A stretch of DNA of 17,280 nucleotides from UBA1756 sp045132235 (lineage in GTDB: Bacteria; Bacteroidota; Bacteroidia; Bacteroidales; WCHB1-69): the NCBI GenBank assembly GCA_045132235.1, contig JBGURX010000014.1, positions 1 through 17,280 of the forward strand, given 5' to 3'. The notes below the pieces were generated by a model. The model did no database searches. It was not told the DNA's origin and saw only the letters and a list, made by a program, of their open reading frames with translations. Numbering within the stretch: position 1 is the first letter of the stretch; every line of letters starts with the position of its first letter. This document shows, in pieces, positions 1 to 7,009 of this stretch. The translations under genes and the position numbers were made by a program.

Positions 1-63
1 TTACCGCATCGAATTCAAAAAAATGGGAGTCTCTTCGGTATTTAGGATATGGCTGGTTTGCTG

Positions 64-456
64 TTACACTTGTGGTATCTCCGGGTGCGGCACCGACAGC
101 GGCATGCCCGGCTGCGAGAGGTAGAACATGTAGAGGATGACGGGCTTGGTGCCGCGGTTCTCACCGTGGTGGACGGTGCCCACCATCTCAACGACGGCCT
201 CGCCCTCATGCACCACCTTCTCGGTGCCGTCTTCGCTGACAATGGTCAGCTCGCCCTGCACCAGTATACCGTGGTTCATCACGGGGTGGTGGTGCCAGGC
301 CAGCTTCTGCCCGGCGGGAATTTCGTACTTTATGGCCACCAGCTCGGGCCGCCCCTGCAGGTAGTCGGGCAGTTCCCTGCCGTCCCAGCTCTTGGTGGTG
401 CGTATCAGCTCGGTGGTCTTCACCGACGGGGCGGAATGATCGTTTTGTGCTTGCAT
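64..456 (-). CDS. Small single-domain cupin protein
   Basis: The 130-residue product is a single cupin barrel. The first cupin motif lies at residues 49-69 with a histidine cluster H55-H57 followed by H62 and a Gly-Glu turn (residues 68-69). The second lies at about 85-100 with H96/H97 and N100. These histidines are the expected metal ligands, so a metal-dependent small-molecule enzyme or sensor is likely, but the substrate cannot be told from sequence. There is no signal peptide, so it should be cytoplasmic. The ATG sits 11 nt after the stop of the upstream hydrolase gene, so the two are probably co-transcribed. The sequence before the ATG is A-rich without a Shine-Dalgarno motif, as is normal in Bacteroidota. 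Fold assignment is secure; function is unknown. Confidence 0.85.
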   Translation of the reverse strand: MQAQNDHSAPSVKTTELIRTTKSWDGRELPDYLQGRPELVAIKYEIPAGQKLAWHHHPVMNHGILVQGELTIVSEDGTEKVVHEGEAVVEMVGTVHHGENRGTKPVILYMFYLSQPGMPLSVPHPEIPQV

Positions 457-467
457 ATTCTGTTGGT

Positions 468-1199
468 TTATAAATCAATAATCCTGTTGGCTATCTCTTC
501 CGGATGGTCCACCAGCTGCTGTCCATGATTCATTTTGGGAAAGACATTCACATGAGTATCTGGATGGATTTTGCATAGATGTTCGGCCTGCGGTCTGGCC
601 ACAAATGCCTCCTTAGTGCCATACCAATAGTGTATATCTGCACCTTGAATAAATTCCAACTTGTTAGTATAGACGTCTTTATAGCCATCACGCACCGCTT
701 TCCCTTTTCCGGACGGCCACACCTTCTTGCACTCGTCCAAGAGCACGTCAAAATAGTGCGAACGGAACACAAACTTCCAGAATCCTGTCCAGTGATAGCA
801 TGTCCAAACATTGAAACTCTGGTAGTATCGCAGAGGATTCACCATCCATTTGGGCAGCGGCAGCAACGGTGCGGCGTCCATGATGGCATGGTCAATGACA
901 ATCTCATTCCGTTCCATCATTCTGGACAGAATCTTCCCGCCTAAGGAAAGTCCGTAGGCAACATCCAAATGTCCGTTCAAATTTTGCTGGACGTATTGAA
1001 TCACCTGAACGGCTTGGTCATCGACAGAGGTAAACTGCGACGCTTGGCCAAGCAGGAATCCGTCGATGCCAACGGCAATGATGTAGTATTTGTCTTTCAG
1101 CAATCCTATCAGCGGCAGGAATATCTCGTGGGATACTCCCAGCCCTGGGATCAGTAGCAAGCTTTGGTTTTCTTTATTTCCGTAGGTGTTGAATGTCAT
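468..1199 (-). CDS. Alpha/beta hydrolase
   Basis: A 243-residue alpha/beta-hydrolase-fold protein. The N-terminal strand and oxyanion region reads LLLIPGLGVSHE (residues 14-25). The nucleophile elbow is GLSLG with Ser85, and the likely catalytic histidine is H225 in a Met-Asn-His-Gly context near the C-terminus. The acid is probably in the 185-200 stretch before the last strand. The size and the lid-like segment around 110-165 fit a small esterase, lipase or C-C hydrolase; the substrate is unknown. There is no signal peptide. The gene is first in a two-gene unit with the downstream cupin gene and has a candidate promoter about 107 nt upstream. Its base composition is visibly more AT-rich than pyrG or the lpx genes. 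Confidence 0.88.
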   Translation of the reverse strand: MTFNTYGNKENQSLLLIPGLGVSHEIFLPLIGLLKDKYYIIAVGIDGFLLGQASQFTSVDDQAVQVIQYVQQNLNGHLDVAYGLSLGGKILSRMMERNEIVIDHAIMDAAPLLPLPKWMVNPLRYYQSFNVWTCYHWTGFWKFVFRSHYFDVLLDECKKVWPSGKGKAVRDGYKDVYTNKLEFIQGADIHYWYGTKEAFVARPQAEHLCKIHPDTHVNVFPKMNHGQQLVDHPEEIANRIIDL

Positions 1200-1492
1200 A
1201 AAACGGCGATAATATCAGAAAACATCATATTCATTCGCATATAACCCTGCATCGATGGGGCATGGAATGAGGCTGATATTTGAGTTTCTTTGTTTTTCAT
1301 GTTGGCAAAAGTACAAAAAAAGCTGCAACGAACCGAAGGTGACGTTCAAAGCAATCACACAGTAGTCCATTACACCTCCAATGATGCGAAAAAACACATT
1401 ATTCACATCATAATTTGATTGGAATATCATTCAAATTAGTCATAGACAATAATTTCGTCACATCGTCCGTTTATTTTTAAACGCTTTTGCCT
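1200..1492. other. Divergent intergenic region with an inverted repeat
   Basis: This 293-nt AT-rich stretch separates the minus-strand hydrolase gene from the plus-strand transglutaminase-like gene. It contains the minus-strand promoter at 1306-1337 and a perfect 8-nt inverted repeat, TAATTTGA at 1411-1418 and TCAAATTA at 1431-1438, separated by 12 nt and about 55 nt before the plus-strand ATG. The repeat could be an operator or a weak leader hairpin. A 71-codon minus-strand reading frame here has no recognisable features and I do not call it. No clear -33/-7 pair was found for the plus-strand gene. Confidence 0.5.
1306..1337 (-). promoter_or_regulatory. Candidate Bacteroidota promoter for the hydrolase-cupin pair
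   Basis: Read on the minus strand, TACTTTTG (1313 to 1306) matches the -7 consensus TAnnTTTG exactly. TTCG at 1337-1334, one mismatch from the -33 consensus TTTG, lies 20 nt upstream of it. The implied 5' leader is about 100 nt, longer than for the other promoters in this window. Confidence 0.5.
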
Positions 1493-2602
1493 ATGAGAAA
1501 ACAAGTTATACTTTTTATCTTACTTTTTATAAGCACCTGTACAGCCATTGCCCAACAGTTTGTCATTATAGACACCGTCTATGCCAATATAGATCGCTGT
1601 TTCTTATATGCCGATGGAGAGTTCTGGTTCAGGCGCAACATCCACGACGACATCGTTCCCTGTATGAAACGGGACGACGGAAAAACATTCCTCTATTATA
1701 CTGATATTGACACCGCAAAATTTCAATACGAGTACAATTCTTCGCAATGCAGCAGACTGGTTGTCATTCGGAAAAAACGTGTCAGCTATGTGGATTTTGT
1801 CCCGCGACCGGATTACATGGACACGCTGCGTACGGGCAAAACCTTCGATGTTTCGCAGCAACGCGACATCCCCACGTTCACCTACCAGTCGGCCGATGCT
1901 CCCGAATTGCAAGCGCTGCGGCTGAAGTACAACTTGGACTCTGTTGCCGGCACAGGAGATGAAGTGACGCAAATATTGAATGTTCTTCATTGGGTGCATA
2001 ATCACATCCGACATAATGGTAGCGCAGGCCTGCCCAAGAAGGAGAGGAACGCGGAAACGATTGAAAAGTTTGCCCAAAAGAAGGGGGTGAACTGCCGCGG
2101 TCTGGCGCTCTTTGCCAACGAATGTTATCTGGCGTTAGGTTTCCGCTCGCGCGTTGTCACCTGCTTGCCCCGAAATTACTACTACGATTGCCATGTAATC
2201 AACGAAGTCTATTCTGTACAATTGGGCAAATGGCTGTGGATTGACCCCACCAACGAGGCATACGTGATGGATGAAAACCAACAGCTGCTCAGTATCTTTG
2301 AGGTGCGTGAGCGAATCATCCAAAACAAACCCATCGAACTCAATGCCGATGCCAATTGGAACAATCAATCCAAAGTTGTCAAAGAATATTATTTGGATTA
2401 TTATATGGCCAAAAATCTTTTCTATCTTTCGTACATCCTTCATTCCACGTATGGAGCCGACTCCCGCACGCCAGGAAACACAATAGAGTTTTTGAGGTTA
2501 GAACCCATGGAAGTGGAACAAGGAGAGGCGGTGAAGAGCAACACTTTCAATAACATCACTCTTCGGGAGTACTCTACCAACAATCCGCAATTGCTGCGTT
2601 AG
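1493..2602 (+). CDS. Secreted transglutaminase-like (papain-fold) protein
   Basis: A 369-residue protein when started at the ATG at 1493; an in-frame TTG two codons earlier is less likely. Residues 1-20 form a signal peptide with a hydrophobic core and an Ala-Ile-Ala cleavage site before two glutamines, so the protein is exported. The transglutaminase-core catalytic triad is visible in the right order and spacing: Cys201 in a VNCRGLA context, His234 in DCHVINEVY, and Asp251 in WLWIDPT. The N-terminal 100-120 residues look like a beta-rich lead domain. In this superfamily such proteins may be peptidases, transglutaminases or peptide N-glycanase-like hydrolases; I cannot choose between these. 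The gene stands alone between a divergent hydrolase and a convergent pseudogene. The domain is secure; the role is unknown. Confidence 0.85.
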   Translation: MRKQVILFILLFISTCTAIAQQFVIIDTVYANIDRCFLYADGEFWFRRNIHDDIVPCMKRDDGKTFLYYTDIDTAKFQYEYNSSQCSRLVVIRKKRVSYVDFVPRPDYMDTLRTGKTFDVSQQRDIPTFTYQSADAPELQALRLKYNLDSVAGTGDEVTQILNVLHWVHNHIRHNGSAGLPKKERNAETIEKFAQKKGVNCRGLALFANECYLALGFRSRVVTCLPRNYYYDCHVINEVYSVQLGKWLWIDPTNEAYVMDENQQLLSIFEVRERIIQNKPIELNADANWNNQSKVVKEYYLDYYMAKNLFYLSYILHSTYGADSRTPGNTIEFLRLEPMEVEQGEAVKSNTFNNITLREYSTNNPQLLR

Positions 2603-2625
2603 GGAAAACGAAGTCGTGAACACTG

Positions 2626-2913
2626 TCACTGCAGTCTTTTCAGCAGCGGCGACTGGCTCATGTCCGTGGGATTGGTGCCGGGAACACCTTCGGGAACGGG
2701 AACCCCAAGTTTTTTGAAGTGCTTCACCCAATATTCGGGCAGTTGTCCGTCGGCATCGCGCCAGTTCATGGGCTTCGACTCAAAGAGGTCGCCGAAAGCC
2801 ACCTGAATGAGTTCCGAACAGTAATAAGCGTCGTTGTCGGGCATCGCCTCGCGCTATGCTTGCACGCAGATAGTCAACTGAAAAAGGATGAAGAGAAAGA
2901 GTATCTTTTTCAC
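2626..2913 (-). pseudogene. YiiX-type permuted papain-like hydrolase, internally deleted remnant
   Basis: On the minus strand, a GTG start at 2913 opens an ideal 19-residue signal peptide (KKILFLFILF core, ending CVQA). It runs straight into a TAG at 2856-2854. In the same frame, three codons later, a 72-codon open stretch begins (MPDNDAYYCSELIQVAF...) and ends at TGA 2628-2626. The second part is recognisable as the C-terminus of YiiX/DUF830 permuted papain-like enzymes: the YYCSEL motif carries the catalytic Cys and the downstream aromatic and proline-rich tail also fits. Family members are roughly 180-200 residues, so about 100-120 codons with the N-terminal histidine motif are missing. 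A -7 box TATTTTTG remains upstream. I infer an internal deletion that joined signal peptide and C-terminus around the TAG. The alternatives are two tiny genes or an assembly error. Confidence 0.7.
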
Positions 2914-2961
2914 GGTTGATAGGGGATTAGGGGGCTTCGCTCTGATCGATGGTTTAGGTTG

Positions 2962-2969
2962 CAAAAATA
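2962..2969 (-). promoter_or_regulatory. Candidate -7 box of the YiiX-type remnant
   Basis: TATTTTTG on the minus strand matches TAnnTTTG and lies 48 nt before the GTG at 2913. The -33 region is only T-rich. It sits back-to-back with the pyrG -7 box 35 nt away, so the pair forms a divergent promoter region. Confidence 0.4.
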
Positions 2970-3003
2970 AGAAAAAAACGTTCTTTCCATTTCTGTTTTT
3001 TTG

Positions 3004-3011
3004 TATTTTTG
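3004..3011 (+). promoter_or_regulatory. Candidate -7 box of pyrG
   Basis: TATTTTTG matches the Bacteroidota -7 consensus and ends 23 nt before the pyrG ATG. The region 19-21 nt upstream is T-rich (TTCT at 2981-2984) and not a clean TTTG. A very short pyrimidine-then-GCAG leader would follow. Confidence 0.5.
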
Positions 3012-3034
3012 CAGCCCGTAACAAAATCATTGTT

Positions 3035-4630
3035 ATGGAAACAAAATACATCTTCGTCACGGGCGGGGTGGTCTCTTCCTTGGGGAAAGGCATCATCTCC
3101 GCCAGCATCGGCAAGCTGCTGCAGGCACGCGGCTATAAAGTAACCATCCAGAAATTCGACCCTTACATCAACATCGACCCCGGCACGCTCAACCCGTACG
3201 AGCACGGCGAGTGCTACGTGACGATGGACGGTATGGAGACCGACCTCGACCTCGGCCACTACGAGCGGTTCACGGGCATCCACACCACACGCAACAACAG
3301 CGTCACCACGGGCCGCATCTACAAGACCGTCATCGACCGTGAACGCCGCGGCGACTACCTTGGCAAAACCATCCAGGTGGTGCCCTACATTACGGACGAA
3401 ATCAAACGGAGAATGCTTCGCGAGGATGAAAAGAACGAACAGCTCGACTTCGTCATCACCGAAGTGGGCGGCACCATCGGCGACATCGAGAGCGCGCCGT
3501 TTATGGAGGCCATCCGTCAGCTGCGCTGGCAACTGGGTCGCAACGCGGTGTGCGTGCACCTCACATACGTGCCCTACCTCAAGGCGGCCGGTGAGCTGAA
3601 AACCAAACCCACCCAGCACAGCGTGAAGGAACTGCAGGGAATGGGTATCCAGCCTGACATCCTCGTGCTGCGCACGGAACGTCATCTCGACGACGCCCTG
3701 CGCATGAAGGTGGCTTCGTTCTGCAACGTGGATCTGGAGTGTGTGGTGCAGAGCGAAGACCTGCCCAGCATCTACGACGTGCCGGTGAACATGCAGCACC
3801 AAGGACTTGACGCCGCCATCCTACGCAAAATCGGAATCCCTGTCGGAGAGACACCCGCCATGAGTTCATGGCACGACTTCCTCGCCAAACAGAAGAATGC
3901 CAAGCGTGAAGTACACATCGGACTGGTGGGCAAGTACGACCTGCAGGATGCCTACAAGAGCATCCGCGAAAGCCTGAACCTCGCCGGCATCTACAATGAT
4001 GTGAAGGCCAAACTACATTTTGTAAACAGTGAGGAGATTACCCGTGAGAATGTGGCAGAAAAGCTCGACGGCATGGCGGGCATCGTCATCTGTCCGGGCT
4101 TCGGCACCCGCGGCATTGAGGGAAAAATCATTGCCGCCGAATATACCCGCACTCACGACATCCCCACCTTCGGCATTTGTCTGGGCATGCAGATGATGGT
4201 CATCGAGTTTGCCCGCAACGTGCTGGGGCACAAGGATGCCAACAGCCGTGAGATGGACGAGCAGACCCCGCACAATGTCATCGACATCATGGAGGAGCAG
4301 AAGAACATCACACAGATGGGCGGCACGATGCGACTGGGTGCCTACGAATGCGAACTGGTCAGCGGCAGCCGTGCCTGCGATGCCTACGGCAAAGAGACGC
4401 TCATCAAGGAGCGGCACCGCCACCGCTATGAGTTCAACAATGCCTACAAGGACGAGTATGAGGCGAAGGGCATGAAGTGTGTGGGCATCAATCCCGCCTC
4501 CAACCTCGTGGAGATTGTGGAGATACCCGAGAAACGCTGGTACATCGGCACGCAGTTCCACCCCGAATACTCATCAACCGTGCTGCACCCGCACCCACTG
4601 TTTATGGATTTTGTAAAAACGTGCATCTGA
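3035..4630 (+). CDS. pyrG: CTP synthase (glutamine-hydrolysing)
   Basis: Converts UTP, ATP and glutamine to CTP, the last step of de novo pyrimidine nucleotide synthesis, in the cytoplasm. The ATG at 3035 gives 531 residues, within the family range. The open frame runs upstream to 2888, but that extension overlaps the promoter and has no family similarity. Residues 1 to about 266 are the synthetase domain, opening with KYIFVTGGVVSSLGKG (ATP-binding loop about 10-20) and continuing through the conserved KFDPY and DGMETDLDLGHYERF regions. Residues about 290-531 are the class I glutamine amidotransferase: nucleophile Cys382 in FGICLGMQ, with His509 and Glu511 in FHPEYSS. No residue looks lost. 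The TGA is followed by 16 in-frame codons that look coding before a TAA at 4679-4681, so homologues should be checked for a longer C-terminus. Confidence 0.98.
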   Translation: METKYIFVTGGVVSSLGKGIISASIGKLLQARGYKVTIQKFDPYINIDPGTLNPYEHGECYVTMDGMETDLDLGHYERFTGIHTTRNNSVTTGRIYKTVIDRERRGDYLGKTIQVVPYITDEIKRRMLREDEKNEQLDFVITEVGGTIGDIESAPFMEAIRQLRWQLGRNAVCVHLTYVPYLKAAGELKTKPTQHSVKELQGMGIQPDILVLRTERHLDDALRMKVASFCNVDLECVVQSEDLPSIYDVPVNMQHQGLDAAILRKIGIPVGETPAMSSWHDFLAKQKNAKREVHIGLVGKYDLQDAYKSIRESLNLAGIYNDVKAKLHFVNSEEITRENVAEKLDGMAGIVICPGFGTRGIEGKIIAAEYTRTHDIPTFGICLGMQMMVIEFARNVLGHKDANSREMDEQTPHNVIDIMEEQKNITQMGGTMRLGAYECELVSGSRACDAYGKETLIKERHRHRYEFNNAYKDEYEAKGMKCVGINPASNLVEIVEIPEKRWYIGTQFHPEYSSTVLHPHPLFMDFVKTCI

Positions 4631-4696
4631 GCCTGCGACCACCCGCAAGCCTTCTTTGAGATCAACAAACAGAACTACTAAGGAATATCAAGCGAA

Positions 4697-4723
4697 GGAG
4701 GGGCGGTGGACAACCGCTTCTCC
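4697..4723 (+). terminator. Hairpin after pyrG, candidate terminator
   Basis: An 11-bp stem with a 5-nt loop: GGAGGGGCGGT at 4697-4707, loop GGACA, ACCGCTTCTCC at 4713-4723. Two of the pairs are G-U wobbles that form only in the plus-strand transcript, so the hairpin belongs to pyrG and not to the converging gene. The downstream tract is only moderately T-rich, so this may be a mixed or Rho-dependent end. It lies between the convergent pyrG and LRR genes. Confidence 0.5.
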
Positions 4724-4734
4724 CTGCATTCTCT

Positions 4735-5931
4735 TCAGTTCTCTGGCACCACTATCACTATCCTTCCTGTTCGCTTGTCAATAATCCGTATGGACTCCCC
4801 TTCTTTCTTGACTTCAAAAACGGGATGGTCTTCGGCAATGTCAATGGAGGTCAACTTGAAGCACATGTGAAATGCTTCATTGCCAATGGATGTAACAGAA
4901 TTCGGAATATTGATGGAGGTCAAACTTACGCAATGATTAAAAGCGTCACGCCCAATGGACGTAACAGAGTTCGGAATGTTGATGGAAGTAAGGTTGTCAC
5001 ACATTTGAAATGCTCCATCACCAATGGATGTAACAGAGTTCGGAATGTTGATGGAGGTCAAACCTTCACAATGATAAAAAGCTTCCTTCCCGATGGACGT
5101 AACCGTGTTGGGGATGACCGTTTTTTGACACCCCACTATCAATTCATTGGTTTTTGACAAAATAATGGCATTGCAATTGTCACGGCTGTCATATACAGGA
5201 TTGTTAGGATCCACATGGATGTATGACAAGCTATCGCAAAAATGAAACACATCTCTTCCAATGGATGTGACAGAGCTAGATATGCTGACCGAAGCCAGAC
5301 TGTAACAATAGTGAAAGGCATAATCTCCAATGCTGGTTACAGAGTTGGGAATGGTAATGGCGGTCAGACTGCCGCAGCGAAAGAAGGCTCCAGAACCAAT
5401 AGTTTTTACAGAGTTGGGAATGAGGATAGTGGTTAAATGGCTGCAAGAGGCAAATGCAGACGCTCCGATGGAAGTGACCGTGTTGGGGATGACGGTTTCC
5501 TGACATCCCAAGACCAACTCATTGGTTTTAGTCTTAATAATCGCATTGCAGTTTTCGCGACTGTCATACACGCGATTTCTCTTGTCAACACTGATAGAGA
5601 CCAAACTGTCGAGTTCGTAAAATGCGTATTTCCCGATGGATTTGATTGACTCAGGAATATGGATGGAGCGCAGACCATAACACCTGAAAAAAGCTTCCCT
5701 TCCAATAGAAGTGACCGAATAGGTCTTTCCTTCAAAAACAACGGTAGAGGGGATGGAAATATCACGAAGACAGTCCTTGCCTGTAAACTTCACAATTTCA
5801 ACAGTTTTACGATTCTTTTGCACCGTGCACTTCACTTCTTGCTTGGTCGGGCATTGTGCCTTGAATGTCTGTGCCTGCAACCCCGTTGCAATGCCTGCCA
5901 GAAGTAGGGCTAAAAGAATATATCCTCTCAT
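4735..5931 (-). CDS. Secreted BspA-type leucine-rich-repeat protein
   Basis: A 398-residue exported protein. Residues 1-20 are a signal peptide (hydrophobic core, GLQA cleavage before Gln). The rest is a BspA-like LRR_5 solenoid with 23-residue units of the form SLTSINIPNSVTSIGxxAFxxC, at least eight of them from about residue 72 to 361. A longer order is superimposed: the insert V-D-x-x-N-x-V-Y-D-S-R begins at residue 115 and again at 240, and a decayed copy at 365, giving two full 125-residue super-repeats and a truncated third. No sorting domain is evident at the C-terminus, which ends in a charged beta hairpin. Such proteins usually act in adhesion or binding at the cell surface; the ligand here is unknown. 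Its ATG overlaps the msrA stop in ATGA, so translation is probably coupled to msrA. Confidence 0.92.
   Translation of the reverse strand: MRGYILLALLLAGIATGLQAQTFKAQCPTKQEVKCTVQKNRKTVEIVKFTGKDCLRDISIPSTVVFEGKTYSVTSIGREAFFRCYGLRSIHIPESIKSIGKYAFYELDSLVSISVDKRNRVYDSRENCNAIIKTKTNELVLGCQETVIPNTVTSIGASAFASCSHLTTILIPNSVKTIGSGAFFRCGSLTAITIPNSVTSIGDYAFHYCYSLASVSISSSVTSIGRDVFHFCDSLSYIHVDPNNPVYDSRDNCNAIILSKTNELIVGCQKTVIPNTVTSIGKEAFYHCEGLTSINIPNSVTSIGDGAFQMCDNLTSINIPNSVTSIGRDAFNHCVSLTSINIPNSVTSIGNEAFHMCFKLTSIDIAEDHPVFEVKKEGESIRIIDKRTGRIVIVVPEN
4840..5589 (-). repeat. Two 375-bp super-repeats built from 69-bp LRR units
   Basis: The internal repeats of the LRR gene are visible in DNA. The first super-repeat is 5215-5589 and the second 4840-5214, with the start of a third to 4738. 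Within the second block, a core like AATGGATGTAACAGAGTTCG recurs exactly every 69 bp, at 4885, 4954, 5023 and 5092. These last copies are nearly identical, so the block is a good substrate for recombination or slippage that adds or removes units in frame. Confidence 0.85.
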
Positions 5932-6503
5932 TTTTCTGATGTTTGGTTTGTCATCGGTCTGGAATAGCGGTGCAAGGATAGCATTTTCTTCTCCTTCGCC
6001 GTCCTCGCAAACTCGAAGAGCGACTGCGGCAGGTGGCAGTAGCCCGTGGGGTTCTTGTCAAGATAGTCCTGATGGTACTCCTCGGCGGTATAGAACCGCT
6101 CCAACGGCTGCCTCTCCACGGCCAGCGGCTGGTCGTAATGCTGCTGCTCCTCGGCGTACACCTTGTTGATAACGGGCAGGTCGGCGGCATCGGTGTAGTA
6201 GATGCCTGTGCGGTAGCGCGTCCCCTCGTCGTGGCCCTGCTTGTTTATGCTAACAGGGTCGATGGCTTTGAAGAACATCCGGAGAAGGAACTCCAAGCTC
6301 ACCACTTCGGGGTTGTATCGCACCAGAACCGTTTCGGCATAGCCTGTCTCATCGGTATAGACCTCTTGATAGGTCGGGTGGTCGGTGTGACCATTAGCGA
6401 AGCCCACTTCGGTGTCCACCACCCCGTCGATCTGTTTGAAAAAATGCTCCGTTCCCCAGAAGCAGCCGCCAGCAAAGTAAATATCTTTAGTATTTATGTT
6501 CAT
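5928..6503 (-). CDS. msrA: Peptide methionine-S-sulfoxide reductase MsrA
   Basis: Reduces the S epimer of methionine sulfoxide in proteins and as free amino acid, restoring methionine with thioredoxin-type reductant. I start at the ATG at 6503 (191 residues), because the frame upstream of it overlaps the HD gene and lacks similarity. The catalytic motif GGCFWGTEHF has Cys14. It is followed by the conserved substrate region ending in RYRTGIYY (about 96-103), EYHQDYLDKNP (142-152) and the resolving Cys156 in GYCH. The MsrA domain fills the protein, with a short basic tail after 165. There is no signal peptide, so it is cytoplasmic. No MsrB domain is fused. It is fifth in a six-gene run, 11 nt after the HD gene and overlapping the LRR gene. 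Confidence 0.96.
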   Translation of the reverse strand: MNINTKDIYFAGGCFWGTEHFFKQIDGVVDTEVGFANGHTDHPTYQEVYTDETGYAETVLVRYNPEVVSLEFLLRMFFKAIDPVSINKQGHDEGTRYRTGIYYTDAADLPVINKVYAEEQQHYDQPLAVERQPLERFYTAEEYHQDYLDKNPTGYCHLPQSLFEFARTAKEKKMLSLHRYSRPMTNQTSEK

Positions 6504-6514
6504 TTTCAAAACAA

Positions 6515-6967
6515 TTAATCTCCAATTAAATCGGTGGTTTTCTCCAACCCTTGCAGATAGCGCCATGAATGGAGGTATTTCTTCAATCTCATTGCGTCTT
6601 TTTCCGAAATATCAGGCAAACGGCGGATATCCATATTGTCTTCCAAATCGGCGATTTTCACCTCTTTGGCAATCTCATTTTGGGCGGCCCGGACAATAAA
6701 CTCGGCGTATGTTTCGTCGGCGCGGCGGCTTAAAGCAACCACTGCATCCACAATTTCATCATCAAATCCCATGTCTTTAAGCAGTTGCGGTGTGACGTAA
6801 GTGTCTTCTATGGTATCATGCAACAGTCCGGCAATTTTGGCTTTGGGGTTGGTGCATCTTGCCGAAACCCGCAGCGGATGCCCGATATAATCCGCACCGG
6901 ACTTGTCTTTCTGTCCTTGATGGGCTTCTCTTGCCAATTTTTCGGCTTTTTCCAAAGCAAGCTTCAT
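6515..6967 (-). CDS. RelA/SpoT-type HD-domain phosphohydrolase, possible small alarmone hydrolase
   Basis: A 150-residue stand-alone HD protein. The order AHQGQ (15-19), YIGHP with H30, LLHDTIED with H50-D51 and E54-D55, and KIADLEDN with D107 is that of the (p)ppGpp hydrolase domain of Rel/SpoT enzymes. The four metal ligands and the ED pair needed for pyrophosphohydrolysis are all present. No synthetase domain is attached, so it resembles small alarmone hydrolases that cleave 3'-pyrophosphates of guanine or adenine nucleotides. Actual substrate and activity are unproven. An ATG at 6967 is chosen; an in-frame GTG at 6985 would add six residues (EIEEN before the Met). It lies 42 nt after the msrC stop and 11 nt before msrA, inside one transcription unit. 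Confidence 0.85.
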   Translation of the reverse strand: MKLALEKAEKLAREAHQGQKDKSGADYIGHPLRVSARCTNPKAKIAGLLHDTIEDTYVTPQLLKDMGFDDEIVDAVVALSRRADETYAEFIVRAAQNEIAKEVKIADLEDNMDIRRLPDISEKDAMRLKKYLHSWRYLQGLEKTTDLIGD

Positions 6968-7009
6968 GTTTTCTTCAATTTCCACATGATCCGACTGAAA
7001 ATCAGTGGG

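Noticed and set aside
1..63. Possible end of another gene before the cupin gene
   Set aside because: Short frames on both strands show nothing recognisable; too little sequence to call.
1215..1430. A 71-codon minus-strand open frame between the hydrolase and transglutaminase-like genes
   Set aside because: AT-rich, no recognisable motif, and it contains the hydrolase promoter and the inverted repeat.
2888..3034. N-terminal extension of pyrG in frame
   Set aside because: It runs through the promoter and a T-rich tract and has no CTP synthase similarity; the METKYIF start is standard.
2954..3802. A 282-codon minus-strand open frame opposite pyrG
   Set aside because: Shadow of pyrG with His/Val-rich nonsense translation.
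4628..4630. Genome-wide reassignment of TGA as a sense codon
   Set aside because: msrA and the GlsA-like gene end at TGA at normal family lengths with correctly placed downstream starts.
4885..5110. Regular 69-bp repeats reminiscent of a CRISPR array
   Set aside because: Both repeat and spacer parts are coding LRR units in frame, and there are no cas genes.
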